Shown here: positions 9,360 through 17,737 of the stretch, piece after piece
Layout of the letters: each line of letters opens with the position of its first letter
Numbering within the stretch: position 1 is the stretch's first letter
From: Saprospiraceae bacterium
GTDB lineage: Bacteria > Bacteroidota > Bacteroidia > Chitinophagales > Saprospiraceae
Direction: 5' to 3'
Assembly: GCA_030729925.1 (NCBI GenBank)
Contig: JANQWK010000019.1
Coordinates: 1 to 64,000 of the forward strand
Length of the DNA: 64,000 nucleotides
Position numbers and translations under genes: made by a program
The notes under the pieces: model-generated
Databases searched by the model: none
What the model saw: only the letters and a program-made list of their open reading frames with translations
What the model was told of the DNA's origin: nothing

Positions 9360-10437
9360 GGATGTATTTTTTTAGTTGCCTGATAAGTCTGATGTAAGTT
9401 TTGATGCCCTCCTCGATCTGTCCTACATAAATGAATTCGTCCGCTGTATGCGAACGTGCAGAGTCTCCACAACCGAGCTTGATCGTGGGAAAAGGCATCA
9501 ATGCCTGATCGGACAAGGTAGGACTGCCTACCGATTTTAACCCGATCGCAACTCCCGCTTTTACCAGTGGATGCGTATGCACAATACCGGAAGGGTTTAA
9601 TCGAAGTGACCGAGGTACCAATTCTATCTCTAATTCTTTTTTCAACATTTCCAGTATCTCTGCATTGCTGTAGCAGTCCGTGCTCCTGATGTCAATGACA
9701 AACCTGCATTCATCCGGAACAACATTGTGCTGGGTACCCGCCTGTATCTGGGTGACGTTCATCCTGACCCTGCCCAGCATTTCTGACACTTCAGGAAATT
9801 CAAACAGCCGTATGCGCTGAATTGCCTGCATGGCAAGATAAATCGCATTGACTCCCTCGTCACGGGCAGCATGACCCGCTTCACCTCGCACCCTGGCATC
9901 TACCACCATCAGTCCTTTTTCGGCGACAGCCATCCGCAAAGACGTAGGCTCTCCAACAATTCCACAAAACAAAGCCGGCAACCCGGGTAAAGCCGCAGCA
10001 ACCCCATGTTGACCCGATATCTCTTCTTCTGCACTGGCTAAAAGCACCAGGTTGAAAGGCAGCTTTTTTTCTTTGGCAAAAAACAAAAAAACGTGGATCA
10101 AGGCCGTGAGCGAACCGCCTGCATCGTTACTCCCCAAACCGTAAAGCTTATCGCCCCGGAGCTGCGGATCAAAAGGATCCATGGTGTAACCACTGTTCGG
10201 CTTGACCGTATCGTGATGAGAGTTGAGCAAGACCGTAGGAAGCTTTGGATTGAAATGCGGATAGTCCGCCCATACATTGTTCCCAATTCTGTGTACACGA
10301 ACCGGATGCCGTGCCAAAAAACGAGCAATCAAGTCCGCAGTATCCCCCTCTTCCTTCGAAAAAGAAGGAATGCGAATGAGCTCACGCAATAGTTCGATAG
10401 CGGATTGGCTGAGTATGGCAATCTGTTTTTCATCCAT
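9343..10437 (-). CDS. argE: M20 N-acyl-citrulline/ornithine deacylase (ArgE type)
   Basis: Zinc-dependent M20 metallopeptidase-fold deacylase of 364 residues. Metal and catalytic motifs are intact: NSHHDTVKP (His ligand), GSNDAGGS (Asp ligand), SAEEEISG (catalytic Glu and ligand) and GEPTSLRMA. Because the cluster contains an N-acyl-ornithine transcarbamylase instead of a normal OTCase, the expected substrate is an N-acyl-citrulline, made by ArgF' and passed on to ArgG. By the ArgF' residue discussed there, the acyl group is more likely succinyl than acetyl (inference). It lies between argB (27-base gap) and argH (17-base overlap). Confidence 0.88.
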   Translation of the reverse strand: MDEKQIAILSQSAIELLRELIRIPSFSKEEGDTADLIARFLARHPVRVHRIGNNVWADYPHFNPKLPTVLLNSHHDTVKPNSGYTMDPFDPQLRGDKLYGLGSNDAGGSLTALIHVFLFFAKEKKLPFNLVLLASAEEEISGQHGVAAALPGLPALFCGIVGEPTSLRMAVAEKGLMVVDARVRGEAGHAARDEGVNAIYLAMQAIQRIRLFEFPEVSEMLGRVRMNVTQIQAGTQHNVVPDECRFVIDIRSTDCYSNAEILEMLKKELEIELVPRSLRLNPSGIVHTHPLVKAGVAIGLKSVGSPTLSDQALMPFPTIKLGCGDSARSHTADEFIYVGQIEEGIKTYIRLIRQLKKYIHETVE

Positions 10438-10464
10438 AACCGTTTATTTTGTCCAAACACAGGA

Positions 10465-11253
10465 TCAACGCCTGATCACCGTTTTTACTGCCTTACTGTC
10501 AGGATGGATCGCTGCCACCGACCCGATAATGACCCGACTCACCCCCCGCTCCAACGCAAGAAAGGCATTTTCCAGTTTGGGAATCATACCGTCCCTGATC
10601 ACCCCCGAAGATTTGAGCTGCCGGTAATTATCAGGATGGATATCCGGTATCACAGTTTCAGGCTTGTCGGGATCCGCCAATACGCCCGGCTTGGTAAAAC
10701 AATAATACAGCTCCACATCATACAGCGCACTCATCGCAGTAGCCAAACCCGAGGCAATCGTATCCGCATTGGTGTTCAACAACTGTCCTGCTTTGTCGTG
10801 GGTAATTGCACAACACACAGGTACCATACCAAGGCGCAGCAATTGATCCAGCTGTGGTACATTGACCTCCTGAATGTCACCCGCAAATCCGTAATCCACC
10901 GGATGAGGTGGCCGCAACGTCGCCCTGATGATGTTGAGATCCGCACCACTCAAACCCAAACTGTTGCAACCCAAAGCCTGGAGCCGGGCAACCATGCGCT
11001 TGTTCAGCAAACCCGCATATACCATCGTGACAATATCCAGCGTGGCAGCATCTGTTACCCTGCGACCATTTAACATCACTGGCTCAATCCCCAGCTTTTG
11101 CGCCAAATCGTTGGCAGCCTGGCCACCGCCGTGAACGAGTATCTTGGCATGAGGCACCGCCGCAAAAGCAAGAAGCGCTTCTTCAAGCAAAACAGGGTCG
11201 TCCACAATAGCTCCCCCAATTTTGAGCAGGTGCAGCATAGGTTTATTTTCCAT
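10465..11253 (-). CDS. argB: N-acylglutamate kinase (ArgB)
   Basis: Amino-acid kinase family enzyme of 262 residues that phosphorylates N-acyl-glutamate in the second step of arginine synthesis. Motifs: LLKIGGAIVDD (ATP-binding Lys and glycine-rich loop), LVHGGGQAANDLA, NGRRVTD, LNTNADTIASGLA and the late SSGVIRDGMIPKLENA. It lacks the N-terminal helix of arginine-inhibited hexameric ArgB enzymes, so it may be the feedback-insensitive dimer type (inference). Whether it takes acetyl- or succinyl-glutamate depends on the pathway variant. It overlaps the end of argF' by 11 bases. Confidence 0.93.
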   Translation of the reverse strand: MENKPMLHLLKIGGAIVDDPVLLEEALLAFAAVPHAKILVHGGGQAANDLAQKLGIEPVMLNGRRVTDAATLDIVTMVYAGLLNKRMVARLQALGCNSLGLSGADLNIIRATLRPPHPVDYGFAGDIQEVNVPQLDQLLRLGMVPVCCAITHDKAGQLLNTNADTIASGLATAMSALYDVELYYCFTKPGVLADPDKPETVIPDIHPDNYRQLKSSGVIRDGMIPKLENAFLALERGVSRVIIGSVAAIHPDSKAVKTVIRR

Positions 11254-12190
11254 GATCGAGCAGACTGGCTAAAACAGCCTGTGCTGTAAAGATACGATTT
11301 TGTGCTTGTTGCAATACTACAGATTTCGGACTGTCCAATACTTCGTCCGCTACCACTACATTTCTTCTCACCGGCAGACAGTGCATGAAATGCGCGTCAT
11401 TCGTAGCCTTCATTTTTTTGCCGTCTATGATCCAGTCACTGTACAGACTTGTACCCTTGCCGTACTCCCGAAACGAAGACCAGTTCTTGGCATAGATAAA
11501 GTCAGCTCCTTCAAATGCCTCCTGCTGGTTGTGTGTAATGGTTGCACCTTCGGTAAAATCAGACGATAACTCCAAGCCCTCCGGATGCGTGATGGTCAGA
11601 TCCATGCCCGCCGCCAACATACAGGACGCAAAGGAATTAGGAACAGACTGCGGAAGGGCGCGGGGATGCGGGGCCCAGCTCAATACGACCTTCGGCTTTT
11701 TTGTTTGCTGTAACTCCCGAATGGTCATCAAGTCCGCAAGCGATTGCAAAGGATGCAGCGTCGCCGATTCCAAATTCACCAAAGGAATAGTCAGGTTTTT
11801 TTGAAAACCACTCAGCACCGGCTCACTGTAATCCCAAGCGCGATCTACCAACTCCGGAAAAGATCGAACCCCCAAAATATCTACATACCTGCTCAGTACC
11901 CCAGCGGCCTCCTTAATATGCTCGGCATTCTGCTGATCCATCACGGCTCCCTCCATAAACTCAAAGTTCCAGGCCTGTTGGTTGCTAAATCCTATGACCT
12001 GCATACCGAGATTATTGGCCGCAATCTCCGTACTCAGGCGCGTGCGCAAACTCGAATTGAAAAACAACAAGCCCAAAGTCTTGTATTTACCTTTTTCCCG
12101 GTCTATGTTCGGGTTTTCCTTGTACAACATGGCCTTCGCTATCAAGGCATCCAGGTCAGGTGCATCCTGTATGGAGATAAAATGCTTCAT
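11243..12190 (-). CDS. argF': N-succinylornithine/N-acetylornithine carbamoyltransferase (ArgF')
   Basis: Transcarbamylase of 315 residues that carbamoylates an N-acylated ornithine. Carbamoyl phosphate is bound by FNSSLRTRLST (near residue 44) and HPLQSLADL; FMHCLPVRRN near the C-terminus is the other transcarbamylase signature. It aligns well with the Bacteroides fragilis N-succinylornithine enzyme from memory (SSLRTRLST, HPLQS, WAPHPR.LPQ.VPNSFA, FEGADFIYAKNW). The reported specificity residue (Pro90 there, Glu92 in the Xanthomonas N-acetylornithine enzyme) aligns with Ala89 in NAEHIKEA. Published mutants of the Xanthomonas enzyme with Ala at this place used succinylornithine, so I favour that substrate. 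It follows argD by 14 bases. Confidence 0.92.
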   Translation of the reverse strand: MKHFISIQDAPDLDALIAKAMLYKENPNIDREKGKYKTLGLLFFNSSLRTRLSTEIAANNLGMQVIGFSNQQAWNFEFMEGAVMDQQNAEHIKEAAGVLSRYVDILGVRSFPELVDRAWDYSEPVLSGFQKNLTIPLVNLESATLHPLQSLADLMTIRELQQTKKPKVVLSWAPHPRALPQSVPNSFASCMLAAGMDLTITHPEGLELSSDFTEGATITHNQQEAFEGADFIYAKNWSSFREYGKGTSLYSDWIIDGKKMKATNDAHFMHCLPVRRNVVVADEVLDSPKSVVLQQAQNRIFTAQAVLASLLDHGK

Positions 12191-12204
12191 CGCGTAACGA
12201 TTAT

Positions 12205-13335
12205 TTATGATTCAAGTATGTTTTTCAGCGCAGCTGCAAAATCGTCCAAACTCTCCCTCCGCACATTGAGTGGAGGTAACAACCGGACGACGTTCGGATC
12301 CGATGCGTTACCCGTGAGCATCCGGTACCGCTCAAACAATTGCTTCCGGATCGGTGCAGCAGATTGATCCAATTGTATCCCAATCATCAATCCCTTACCC
12401 CTCACCTCGAGCACCCCGGGAATCGTACGCAGGATGTCCATGATGTACCGACCATTGCGATCCGCCAAAGTCATGAGATCTTCCGCCTCAATGACCTCCA
12501 ATACCGCTAATGCTGCCGCACAAGCCAAATGGTTACCCCCAAAGGTAGTCCCCAACAAACCATGCCTGGCCTCAAAAGAAGGGTGAATCAAGGTAGCCCC
12601 TACGGGAAAACCATTGCCCAGCCCCTTGGCAGAAGTAATGATATCCGGCTCAATGCCACTGGACTGAAAAGAAAAGAACTTACCCGTACGACCCGCACCC
12701 GACTGGATCTCATCCAGAATGAGCGGCGTGTGGTACTGCTTGCAACAAGCAGCCAAATCGCGCAAAAAGTCGTCCGTTGCCACATGAATTCCCCCTACGC
12801 CCTGTATGCCTTCGATAATGACAGCCGCAACGTCTCCCCTGGATAAAGCCTCCTCGATACCCGACATGTCGTTGAGGTCATGCCACAATACCGGAATACT
12901 TGCCGAGAATGCCGTCTGCAAACGGGGACTGTCGGTCAGACCCAAAGTACCACTGGTGCGCCCGTGAAAACTTTTGCGGAACGCGATAAATTTACTCCGC
13001 CCCGTGTGGTAAGCAGCCATTTTTATGGCATTTTCGTTGGCCTCGGCTCCCGAATTGCTCAAAAACAAGTGATACTGATCCACTTCCCCAAGCCTGCCCA
13101 GGTGATGCGCCAGCCCGATCTGCAGTTCGTTGTGCACCGCATTCGAGTAAAAACCAATTTGATGCAGCTGACGCTCCAGTCGCGCTACATAGTGCGGATG
13201 CGTGTGTCCAATGGAAATCACCGCATGCCCCCCATAAAGATCCAAGTAGTCCCGACCCGCTTTGTCGAAAACCCGCTCACCCTGCCCCCTCTCAATCGTG
13301 ACATCCAGCATCGGATAAACATCAAATAATTTCAT
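12205..13335 (-). CDS. argD: N-acylornithine aminotransferase
   Basis: Class III PLP-dependent aminotransferase, 376 residues, converting N-acyl-glutamate semialdehyde to N-acyl-ornithine. Visible signatures: LDLYGGHAVISIGHTHP, the cofactor loop NSGAEANENAIKMA, FHGRTSGTLG, the Asp of LILDEIQSGAGRTG, and the Schiff-base Lys in ITSAKGLGNGFPVGA near residue 231. It is slightly shorter than the usual 390-400 residues, but complete at both ends. It sits between argC (18-base gap) and argF' (14-base gap), in line with a shared transcript. Confidence 0.93.
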   Translation of the reverse strand: MKLFDVYPMLDVTIERGQGERVFDKAGRDYLDLYGGHAVISIGHTHPHYVARLERQLHQIGFYSNAVHNELQIGLAHHLGRLGEVDQYHLFLSNSGAEANENAIKMAAYHTGRSKFIAFRKSFHGRTSGTLGLTDSPRLQTAFSASIPVLWHDLNDMSGIEEALSRGDVAAVIIEGIQGVGGIHVATDDFLRDLAACCKQYHTPLILDEIQSGAGRTGKFFSFQSSGIEPDIITSAKGLGNGFPVGATLIHPSFEARHGLLGTTFGGNHLACAAALAVLEVIEAEDLMTLADRNGRYIMDILRTIPGVLEVRGKGLMIGIQLDQSAAPIRKQLFERYRMLTGNASDPNVVRLLPPLNVRRESLDDFAAALKNILES

Positions 13336-13353
13336 AGCAAGGCGTTAAATGAG

Positions 13354-14322
13354 TTAGTAAGCAATCGTTTTGAGCTGCAGGCCCAGCGTTTCCGCAAAAC
13401 CAAGCCCCAAATTCATATTTTGTACAGCCTGACCAGAAGCTCCTTTGACTAAGTTGTCAATCATGCTAATAATCAAAACTTTCTCTTCGTGTTTTTCCAC
13501 ATACAGCAAGCACTTGTTCGTATTGACGACCTGCTTGAGATGAGGGTTTTCACGACTGATCACGACAAACGGATGATCGCGGTAAAAATCCCGGTACCCC
13601 TGTTGTATTGCGCCAATCTCAACTCCCGGCAGTTCAAAATAGACGGAAGCCATGATGCCCCGGGAAAAATTACCCCTGACCGGGATAAAATTCAAACCCG
13701 GTACTCCTTCCGGCTGCAATTGCTCCAAAGATGCCCGAATTTCGTGCAGATGCTGATGGTTGAAAGCCTTATAGACAGAAATGTTGTTGTTGCGCCAGCT
13801 AAAATGACTGGTGGCCTGCAACTGTTGACCTGCACCTGTAGATCCCGTGATCGCATGGATGTGCACCTCCGACTTGATTTGCTGCTGATCGGCCATAGGC
13901 AAAAGCGCCAATTGAATAGCCGTTGCAAAACACCCGGGATTGGCTATTTTTTTGCCAGCGGCAATGGCATCCCTGTTTAACTCAGGCAACCCATATACAA
14001 ATCCATCACCAGTGCTTTTGTACCGAAAGTCGTTCGATAAGTCAATGATCAGCAAATCGTCCGGAAACTCATTCTCCTCGAGAAACTTACCCGCCTCCCC
14101 ATGAGGCATGCAAAGAAAAAGCACATCTACCGCTTCGTGAAAAGTATCCTGAAAAAGGAGGTCTGTATCCCCTATCAGGTCATCGTGCACCGAAGTGACC
14201 GGCTTACCCGCCTGAGACCGACTATACACATAGGCTATGTCAACCCCCGGATGATGCACCAGCAGCCGTAACAATTCCCCGGCAGTATAACCCCCGCCAC
14301 CTATAATACCGGCCTTTTTCAT
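13354..14322 (-). CDS. argC: N-acyl-gamma-glutamyl-phosphate reductase
   Basis: NADPH-dependent reductase of the third step of arginine synthesis, 322 residues. The open frame extends 29 codons further, inside argG, but the natural start is MKKAGIIGGGGYTAGELLRL, where the Rossmann motif begins. This ATG shares its A with the argG stop (TGATG), a classic coupling overlap. The catalytic Cys lies in NPGCFATAIQ, preceded by DLSNDFRY and followed by GSTGAGQQ. The family normally needs the His in this C-terminal half (KAFNHQHLHEI). Confidence 0.94.
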   Translation of the reverse strand: MKKAGIIGGGGYTAGELLRLLVHHPGVDIAYVYSRSQAGKPVTSVHDDLIGDTDLLFQDTFHEAVDVLFLCMPHGEAGKFLEENEFPDDLLIIDLSNDFRYKSTGDGFVYGLPELNRDAIAAGKKIANPGCFATAIQLALLPMADQQQIKSEVHIHAITGSTGAGQQLQATSHFSWRNNNISVYKAFNHQHLHEIRASLEQLQPEGVPGLNFIPVRGNFSRGIMASVYFELPGVEIGAIQQGYRDFYRDHPFVVISRENPHLKQVVNTNKCLLYVEKHEEKVLIISMIDNLVKGASGQAVQNMNLGLGFAETLGLQLKTIAY

Positions 14323-15521
14323 CAAAGATCCAGTTTGTTGAGGGAATAATAAATTTTTGTCGCCTGGGATATGATTTTGGTGAAACCCTTGGCATCCTCT
14401 CCTGTCCACCCCTTGTTCATCTCTCCATAAGTCCCCATTTCAGAGCGCATCTGGTCGAATGGCGATGCTATCCCCTGCAACTCGAAGCGATAGGGATAAA
14501 ACCTGACAAATACCTTTCCGGAGACATTAGACTGCGTGTCGGCCAGAAACTGTTCGATGTTGCGCATAACAGGATCCAGGTACTGCCCTTCGTGCAGCAT
14601 CATGCCATACCACTCAGACAACTGCTGCTTCCAGTACATCTGCCACTTCGATAAAATATGTTTTTCCAGCAGGTGGTGCGCCTTGATAATCACCAGTGGC
14701 GCTGCTGCCTCAAATCCAACCCTACCCTTAATACCAATAATCGTGTCTCCTACATGGGTATCCCGGCCTATGGCAAAAGGAGCCGCCAATTCCTGCAAAT
14801 GCCGGATGGCATCCAAAGCCTGATCGAACATACGATCATTGACGCCTACCAGTTCGCCCGATTCAAAAACTAAGGTACACTCCTCGCTGCCTTCCTTTTG
14901 CAGCTGTGAGGGATAAGCCGTCTCGGGCAGCGACTGATGGGAAGTCAGGGTTTCCGCTCCACCCACACTCGTACCCCAAAGCCCTTTGTTGATGGAGTAC
15001 TTGGCCTTTTCCCACTTCCAGTCAAAACCCAATCCCTGCAAGTAGGCCACTTCGGCCTGCCTACTCAGCTGTTGATCGCGGATAGGCGTGAGAATTTCCA
15101 GATCAGGTGCCATGATCGCCCAAATCAGATCGAAGCGAATCTGATCATTTCCCGCACCCGTACTCCCATGTGCCAGATACCTTGCCCCCACACGCTGCGC
15201 ATACCGGGCAATTTCAACCGCCTGAATCACCCGCTCGGCACTGACCGAAAGCGGATAAGTCTGGTACCTGAGTACGTTTCCGTAAATCAAAAACCGAATG
15301 CACTTGTCGTAATACGATTGCAGCCCGTCTATTGCCATGAAGCTCTTTGCACCCAACTGCATTGCCCGAGATTCCATGTCCCGCAATTCGTCGCTGCCAA
15401 ACCCACCAGTGTTGATCGTAACAGCATGAACCTCCAGTTCCTTTTCCCGACTCAAAAAAGGAATGCAATACGAAGTATCCAATCCGCCACTATAGGCGAG
15501 GACAACTTTATTGTTTTTCAT
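14322..15521 (-). CDS. argG: Argininosuccinate synthase
   Basis: ATP-dependent ligase joining citrulline and aspartate, 399 residues. The PP-loop opens the protein (VVLAYSGGLDTSYC), followed by HAVTINTGG, the citrulline/aspartate region AHGSTGAGNDQIRFD near residue 117, and EILTPIRDQ. I place the start at the ATG at 15521; the frame could begin two codons earlier at a TTG. It overlaps the upstream acetyltransferase by 14 bases and argC by one base. In this pathway variant it receives free citrulline released by the M20 deacylase. Confidence 0.95.
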   Translation of the reverse strand: MKNNKVVLAYSGGLDTSYCIPFLSREKELEVHAVTINTGGFGSDELRDMESRAMQLGAKSFMAIDGLQSYYDKCIRFLIYGNVLRYQTYPLSVSAERVIQAVEIARYAQRVGARYLAHGSTGAGNDQIRFDLIWAIMAPDLEILTPIRDQQLSRQAEVAYLQGLGFDWKWEKAKYSINKGLWGTSVGGAETLTSHQSLPETAYPSQLQKEGSEECTLVFESGELVGVNDRMFDQALDAIRHLQELAAPFAIGRDTHVGDTIIGIKGRVGFEAAAPLVIIKAHHLLEKHILSKWQMYWKQQLSEWYGMMLHEGQYLDPVMRNIEQFLADTQSNVSGKVFVRFYPYRFELQGIASPFDQMRSEMGTYGEMNKGWTGEDAKGFTKIISQATKIYYSLNKLDL

Positions 15522-16089
15522 GCGCAACTAAAATTAAATGTGATAAATCCTTTTCCATTTCGACCTTTGACGGAGCAAGCATACCGGTACACAAACACAG
15601 CCGCCTTTCGTTCCGCTCCAATATTTCGTAATTGGGACAGCTCTTACACCCATCCCAAAACGCCTGATCCTGCGTCAATTCAGAGAAAGTCACCGGCTGA
15701 TATCCAAGTTCTGTGTTGATTTTCATCACGGCCAGACTGGTCGTGATCCCAAATACCTTCGCCTCCGGATACTTGTTCCGCGCAAGATTAAACACCGCCT
15801 TCTTGATCCCCCTCGCCATACCTGCTTTCCGATAAGCAGGCGCTACGATCAAACCCGAATTGGCCACATACTTCCCGTGAGACCAAGTCTCAATGTAACA
15901 AAAACCCACCAACTGCTCCCCGTCCACCGCAATAATTGCGTTCCCGGCTGCCATCTTGGCCCGGATATAATCCGGCGAGCGCTTGGCAATACCCGTCTTT
16001 CGTTCATGAGCAGACACTTCCATCAAATGACAGATTTCCTCAGCATAGCGCTGATGGATGTCTTGCGCAGTCAAAATTTGTACATCCAT
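15508..16089 (-). CDS. GNAT acyltransferase, candidate N-acylglutamate synthase
   Basis: GNAT-fold acyltransferase of 193 residues from the ATG at 16089 (MDVQILTAQDIHQRYAEEI); the open frame runs 11 codons further up. The acetyl-CoA/acyl-CoA loop is visible as VAPAYRKAGMARGIKK. As the first gene of a cluster that otherwise holds every step from N-acylglutamate to arginine, it is the natural candidate for the missing first step, acylation of glutamate. A similar GNAT beside argG in Bacteroides thetaiotaomicron has been assigned that role by genetics, as I recall. Its C-terminal part holds a four-cysteine pattern (CKSC and, 15 residues later, CLC), which could bind metal or sense redox state (inference). 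Confidence 0.8.
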   Translation of the reverse strand: MDVQILTAQDIHQRYAEEICHLMEVSAHERKTGIAKRSPDYIRAKMAAGNAIIAVDGEQLVGFCYIETWSHGKYVANSGLIVAPAYRKAGMARGIKKAVFNLARNKYPEAKVFGITTSLAVMKINTELGYQPVTFSELTQDQAFWDGCKSCPNYEILERNERRLCLCTGMLAPSKVEMEKDLSHLILVAHEKQ

Positions 16090-16257
16090 TTTCAACTTTG
16101 AATGGGTTAATTCCGAAAGCAACCAGGCTGAAAGCTGTTGTCCTGCTCCCGGAAAGGGTTAATTAAAATGGGGTCGAGAACCAAAAAAAAGGAAAATAGA
16201 CAATATGTGGATTGGAAGAAAATGTTACGCCCCCAAAGGGCGACGACGCATACCCAG

Positions 16258-16275
16258 ACTACTATGGATAGTAGT
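16258..16275. promoter_or_regulatory. Inverted repeat upstream of the arginine cluster
   Basis: ACTACTAT and ATAGTAGT flank a two-base centre, giving a perfect 8-bp dyad. It lies about 170 bases upstream of the first gene of the arginine cluster, in the 317-base gap (16090-16406). It does not look like the enterobacterial ARG box. It may be an operator or only a leader hairpin; no evidence decides. Confidence 0.35.
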
Positions 16276-16406
16276 GCAAGAGAAGTTAGAAAAATAATAT
16301 GTCGCGTTTTTGCATTTCATGCAGCAAATAACGCGTTCTTTTAGCAGTAATACAAGTATTTACAGGATTTTTTGCGAACCCTTCCGGATATTTTTTGTTC
16401 GCCGGC

Positions 16407-16814
16407 TCAACTAAAAATGTACAGGGCAAACAACAAGTACAAAAAGTAAGGTACCAACGAAGCTGCACCCGCATAATCCTTGGCTATTCGCTGTCCCAAA
16501 AATAGGGAAATGATAGAAAGCACCGCTGCCAAATGCCCCCAGATGGCTACCCGCTCTTCTGCTTCCAGTAGCAACAAGATCAGACCCACAGCACTCAGCC
16601 AACCTGCCAGGCTTTCCAGAAGGGTAATGACCGGTAACAGCAGGAAAGTCAAGGGTGCCAGTGGACTTGCCTTGAAATGCGATTCGAAGTACGCCAGGTT
16701 GTCCTTGTAATGAAAAATCTTGTCCAGGCTGGATTGTACAAAAAGAATGGCCGTAAATACCGTTGTGAAAACCTTTATCCAAAAAAACAGGTCATACCCC
16801 AATATCGTATCCAT
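16407..16814 (-). CDS. DoxX-like four-helix membrane protein
   Basis: Integral membrane protein of 135 residues with four predicted transmembrane helices (about 10-30, 50-72, 75-95 and 113-133). The first helix carries ILFVQSSLDKIFHY and the second a TLLESLAGW motif, reminiscent of DoxX/MauE-type proteins that work with thiol or quinone chemistry. I start it at ATG 16814 (MDTILGYDLFFW); a TTG lies five codons up. It follows the next gene by 29 bases, so the two are probably co-transcribed. The role is unknown. Confidence 0.7.
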   Translation of the reverse strand: MDTILGYDLFFWIKVFTTVFTAILFVQSSLDKIFHYKDNLAYFESHFKASPLAPLTFLLLPVITLLESLAGWLSAVGLILLLLEAEERVAIWGHLAAVLSIISLFLGQRIAKDYAGAASLVPYFLYLLFALYIFS

Positions 16815-16843
16815 GATTTTTTGCGCCAAATTTATGCTAATTT

Positions 16844-17341
16844 CTACATAATATGCACTTTGTTCTGGATGACATCTTCATAAAAATGGTGCAGGGCAAA
16901 GGTTTGTTCTACACCCGCTTTTTGACCCATCTGAGCCGTTATATACAGCACGAGGGCAAGGCTCCCCAATACGGGTAAAGCCCAAAGAACAGGGGCTTCC
17001 ATACCAAGTGCTTTTTGAGAAAAACCAATAATGGCAATGAAAAGTGATAGCGTTCCGATGGCTGCATAAGCAAAGAAAAACATGGCCCATACCGTAGGAT
17101 TCGGTCCGTACAAACCTCTGATTCGCGTGCCGCCTTCCTCAACTTCCAAAGAAAGATTGAGCTGGGGAGACCAATAATGTCGCTCCTCTAAAGGTACCCG
17201 TAGCGTAATGTAGCCATCATTGACCGAGCCAATACACCCGCAAGGGGCAGCCGCAAGTTTTTGACTCACCATGGCTTTTATTTCTTCAGGGGTATAAGGA
17301 GCATGGTGCTGGAAACGGGGTCTGAGCCTGAAACTAGTCAT
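16844..17341 (-). CDS. Small membrane protein of unknown function
   Basis: Predicted membrane protein of 165 residues starting at MTSFRLRPRFQHHAPYTPEE (nine codons inside the longest frame). The first 95 or so residues are a soluble domain with a polar helix (EEIKAMVSQKL) and a CGCIGSV motif. Two transmembrane helices follow (about 91-112 and 122-142), with a short cytosolic tail. The pattern (soluble N-terminal domain binding a nucleotide or lipid, then two helices) recurs in Bacteroidota hypothetical proteins, but I do not recognise a named family. It is first in a two-gene unit with the DoxX-like protein. Confidence 0.65.
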   Translation of the reverse strand: MTSFRLRPRFQHHAPYTPEEIKAMVSQKLAAAPCGCIGSVNDGYITLRVPLEERHYWSPQLNLSLEVEEGGTRIRGLYGPNPTVWAMFFFAYAAIGTLSLFIAIIGFSQKALGMEAPVLWALPVLGSLALVLYITAQMGQKAGVEQTFALHHFYEDVIQNKVHIM

Positions 17342-17514
17342 TGGGTTTTCGTTGAGTGACCTTACCAAATTACACTTTTTTCGCTATCCAAACCCCATTG
17401 TGTTTCCATTTATCAGCTCAACCTCGCCCAAAGCCATAGCAAAAGGCACGGTTTTTAAGGTCGAATAGCTGTTTTTTATTTGATAAAATATTGTTTATCA
17501 AATATTTAAAATAC

Positions 17515-17586
17515 AGGTGCAAGTCACCTTAAGGTGACTTGCACCTGATTACCTTTATTAATACCCCACCAAGCAAAAAAGTAACC
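17515..17586 (-). repeat. Two-helix intergenic repeat, copy 3
   Basis: Read on the minus strand: GGTTACTTTT (17586-17577), variable loop, AAAGGTAATC, then a 32-base perfect palindrome (17515-17546). Compared with most copies, one base pair in the hairpin has changed from G-C to T-A on both sides (AGTCACC with GGTGACT), and G-U pairs in the lower helix have become A-U. This copy lies upstream of the minus-strand membrane protein gene, not downstream of a gene, so it is one of the exceptions in placement. Confidence 0.85.
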
Positions 17587-17645
17587 CAATCCAGCTCCCT
17601 TTTAAACGGGAAAGTGCTTGCACGCTTTAAGCAAGACAAATAGAT

Positions 17646-17686
17646 ATTGCGCTACGCTCGCAATGCCAAGCATATTGATTATGCTT
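17646..17686. promoter_or_regulatory. Two tandem dyads upstream of gabD
   Basis: Two inverted repeats sit back to back: ATTGCG/CGCAAT (17646-17664) and AAGCATA/TATGCTT around TTGAT (17668-17686). They end about 50 bases before the gabD start. They may be operator half-sites for a regulator of the dehydrogenase; no regulator gene lies next to them. Confidence 0.35.
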
Positions 17687-17737
17687 ACTTCTTTATCAGG
17701 TTTCCTAGCATTTTTTTATCTTTCAAAGAAAAACGAG

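Larger units (their letters stand above)
17342..17737. other. Intergenic region upstream of gabD
   Basis: This divergent gap of 396 bases holds repeat copy 3 and two tandem dyads just before gabD. The in-frame extension of gabD (17618-17737) reads as non-conserved hydrophobic sequence without homology to the family, so I count it as non-coding. Confidence 0.6.
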
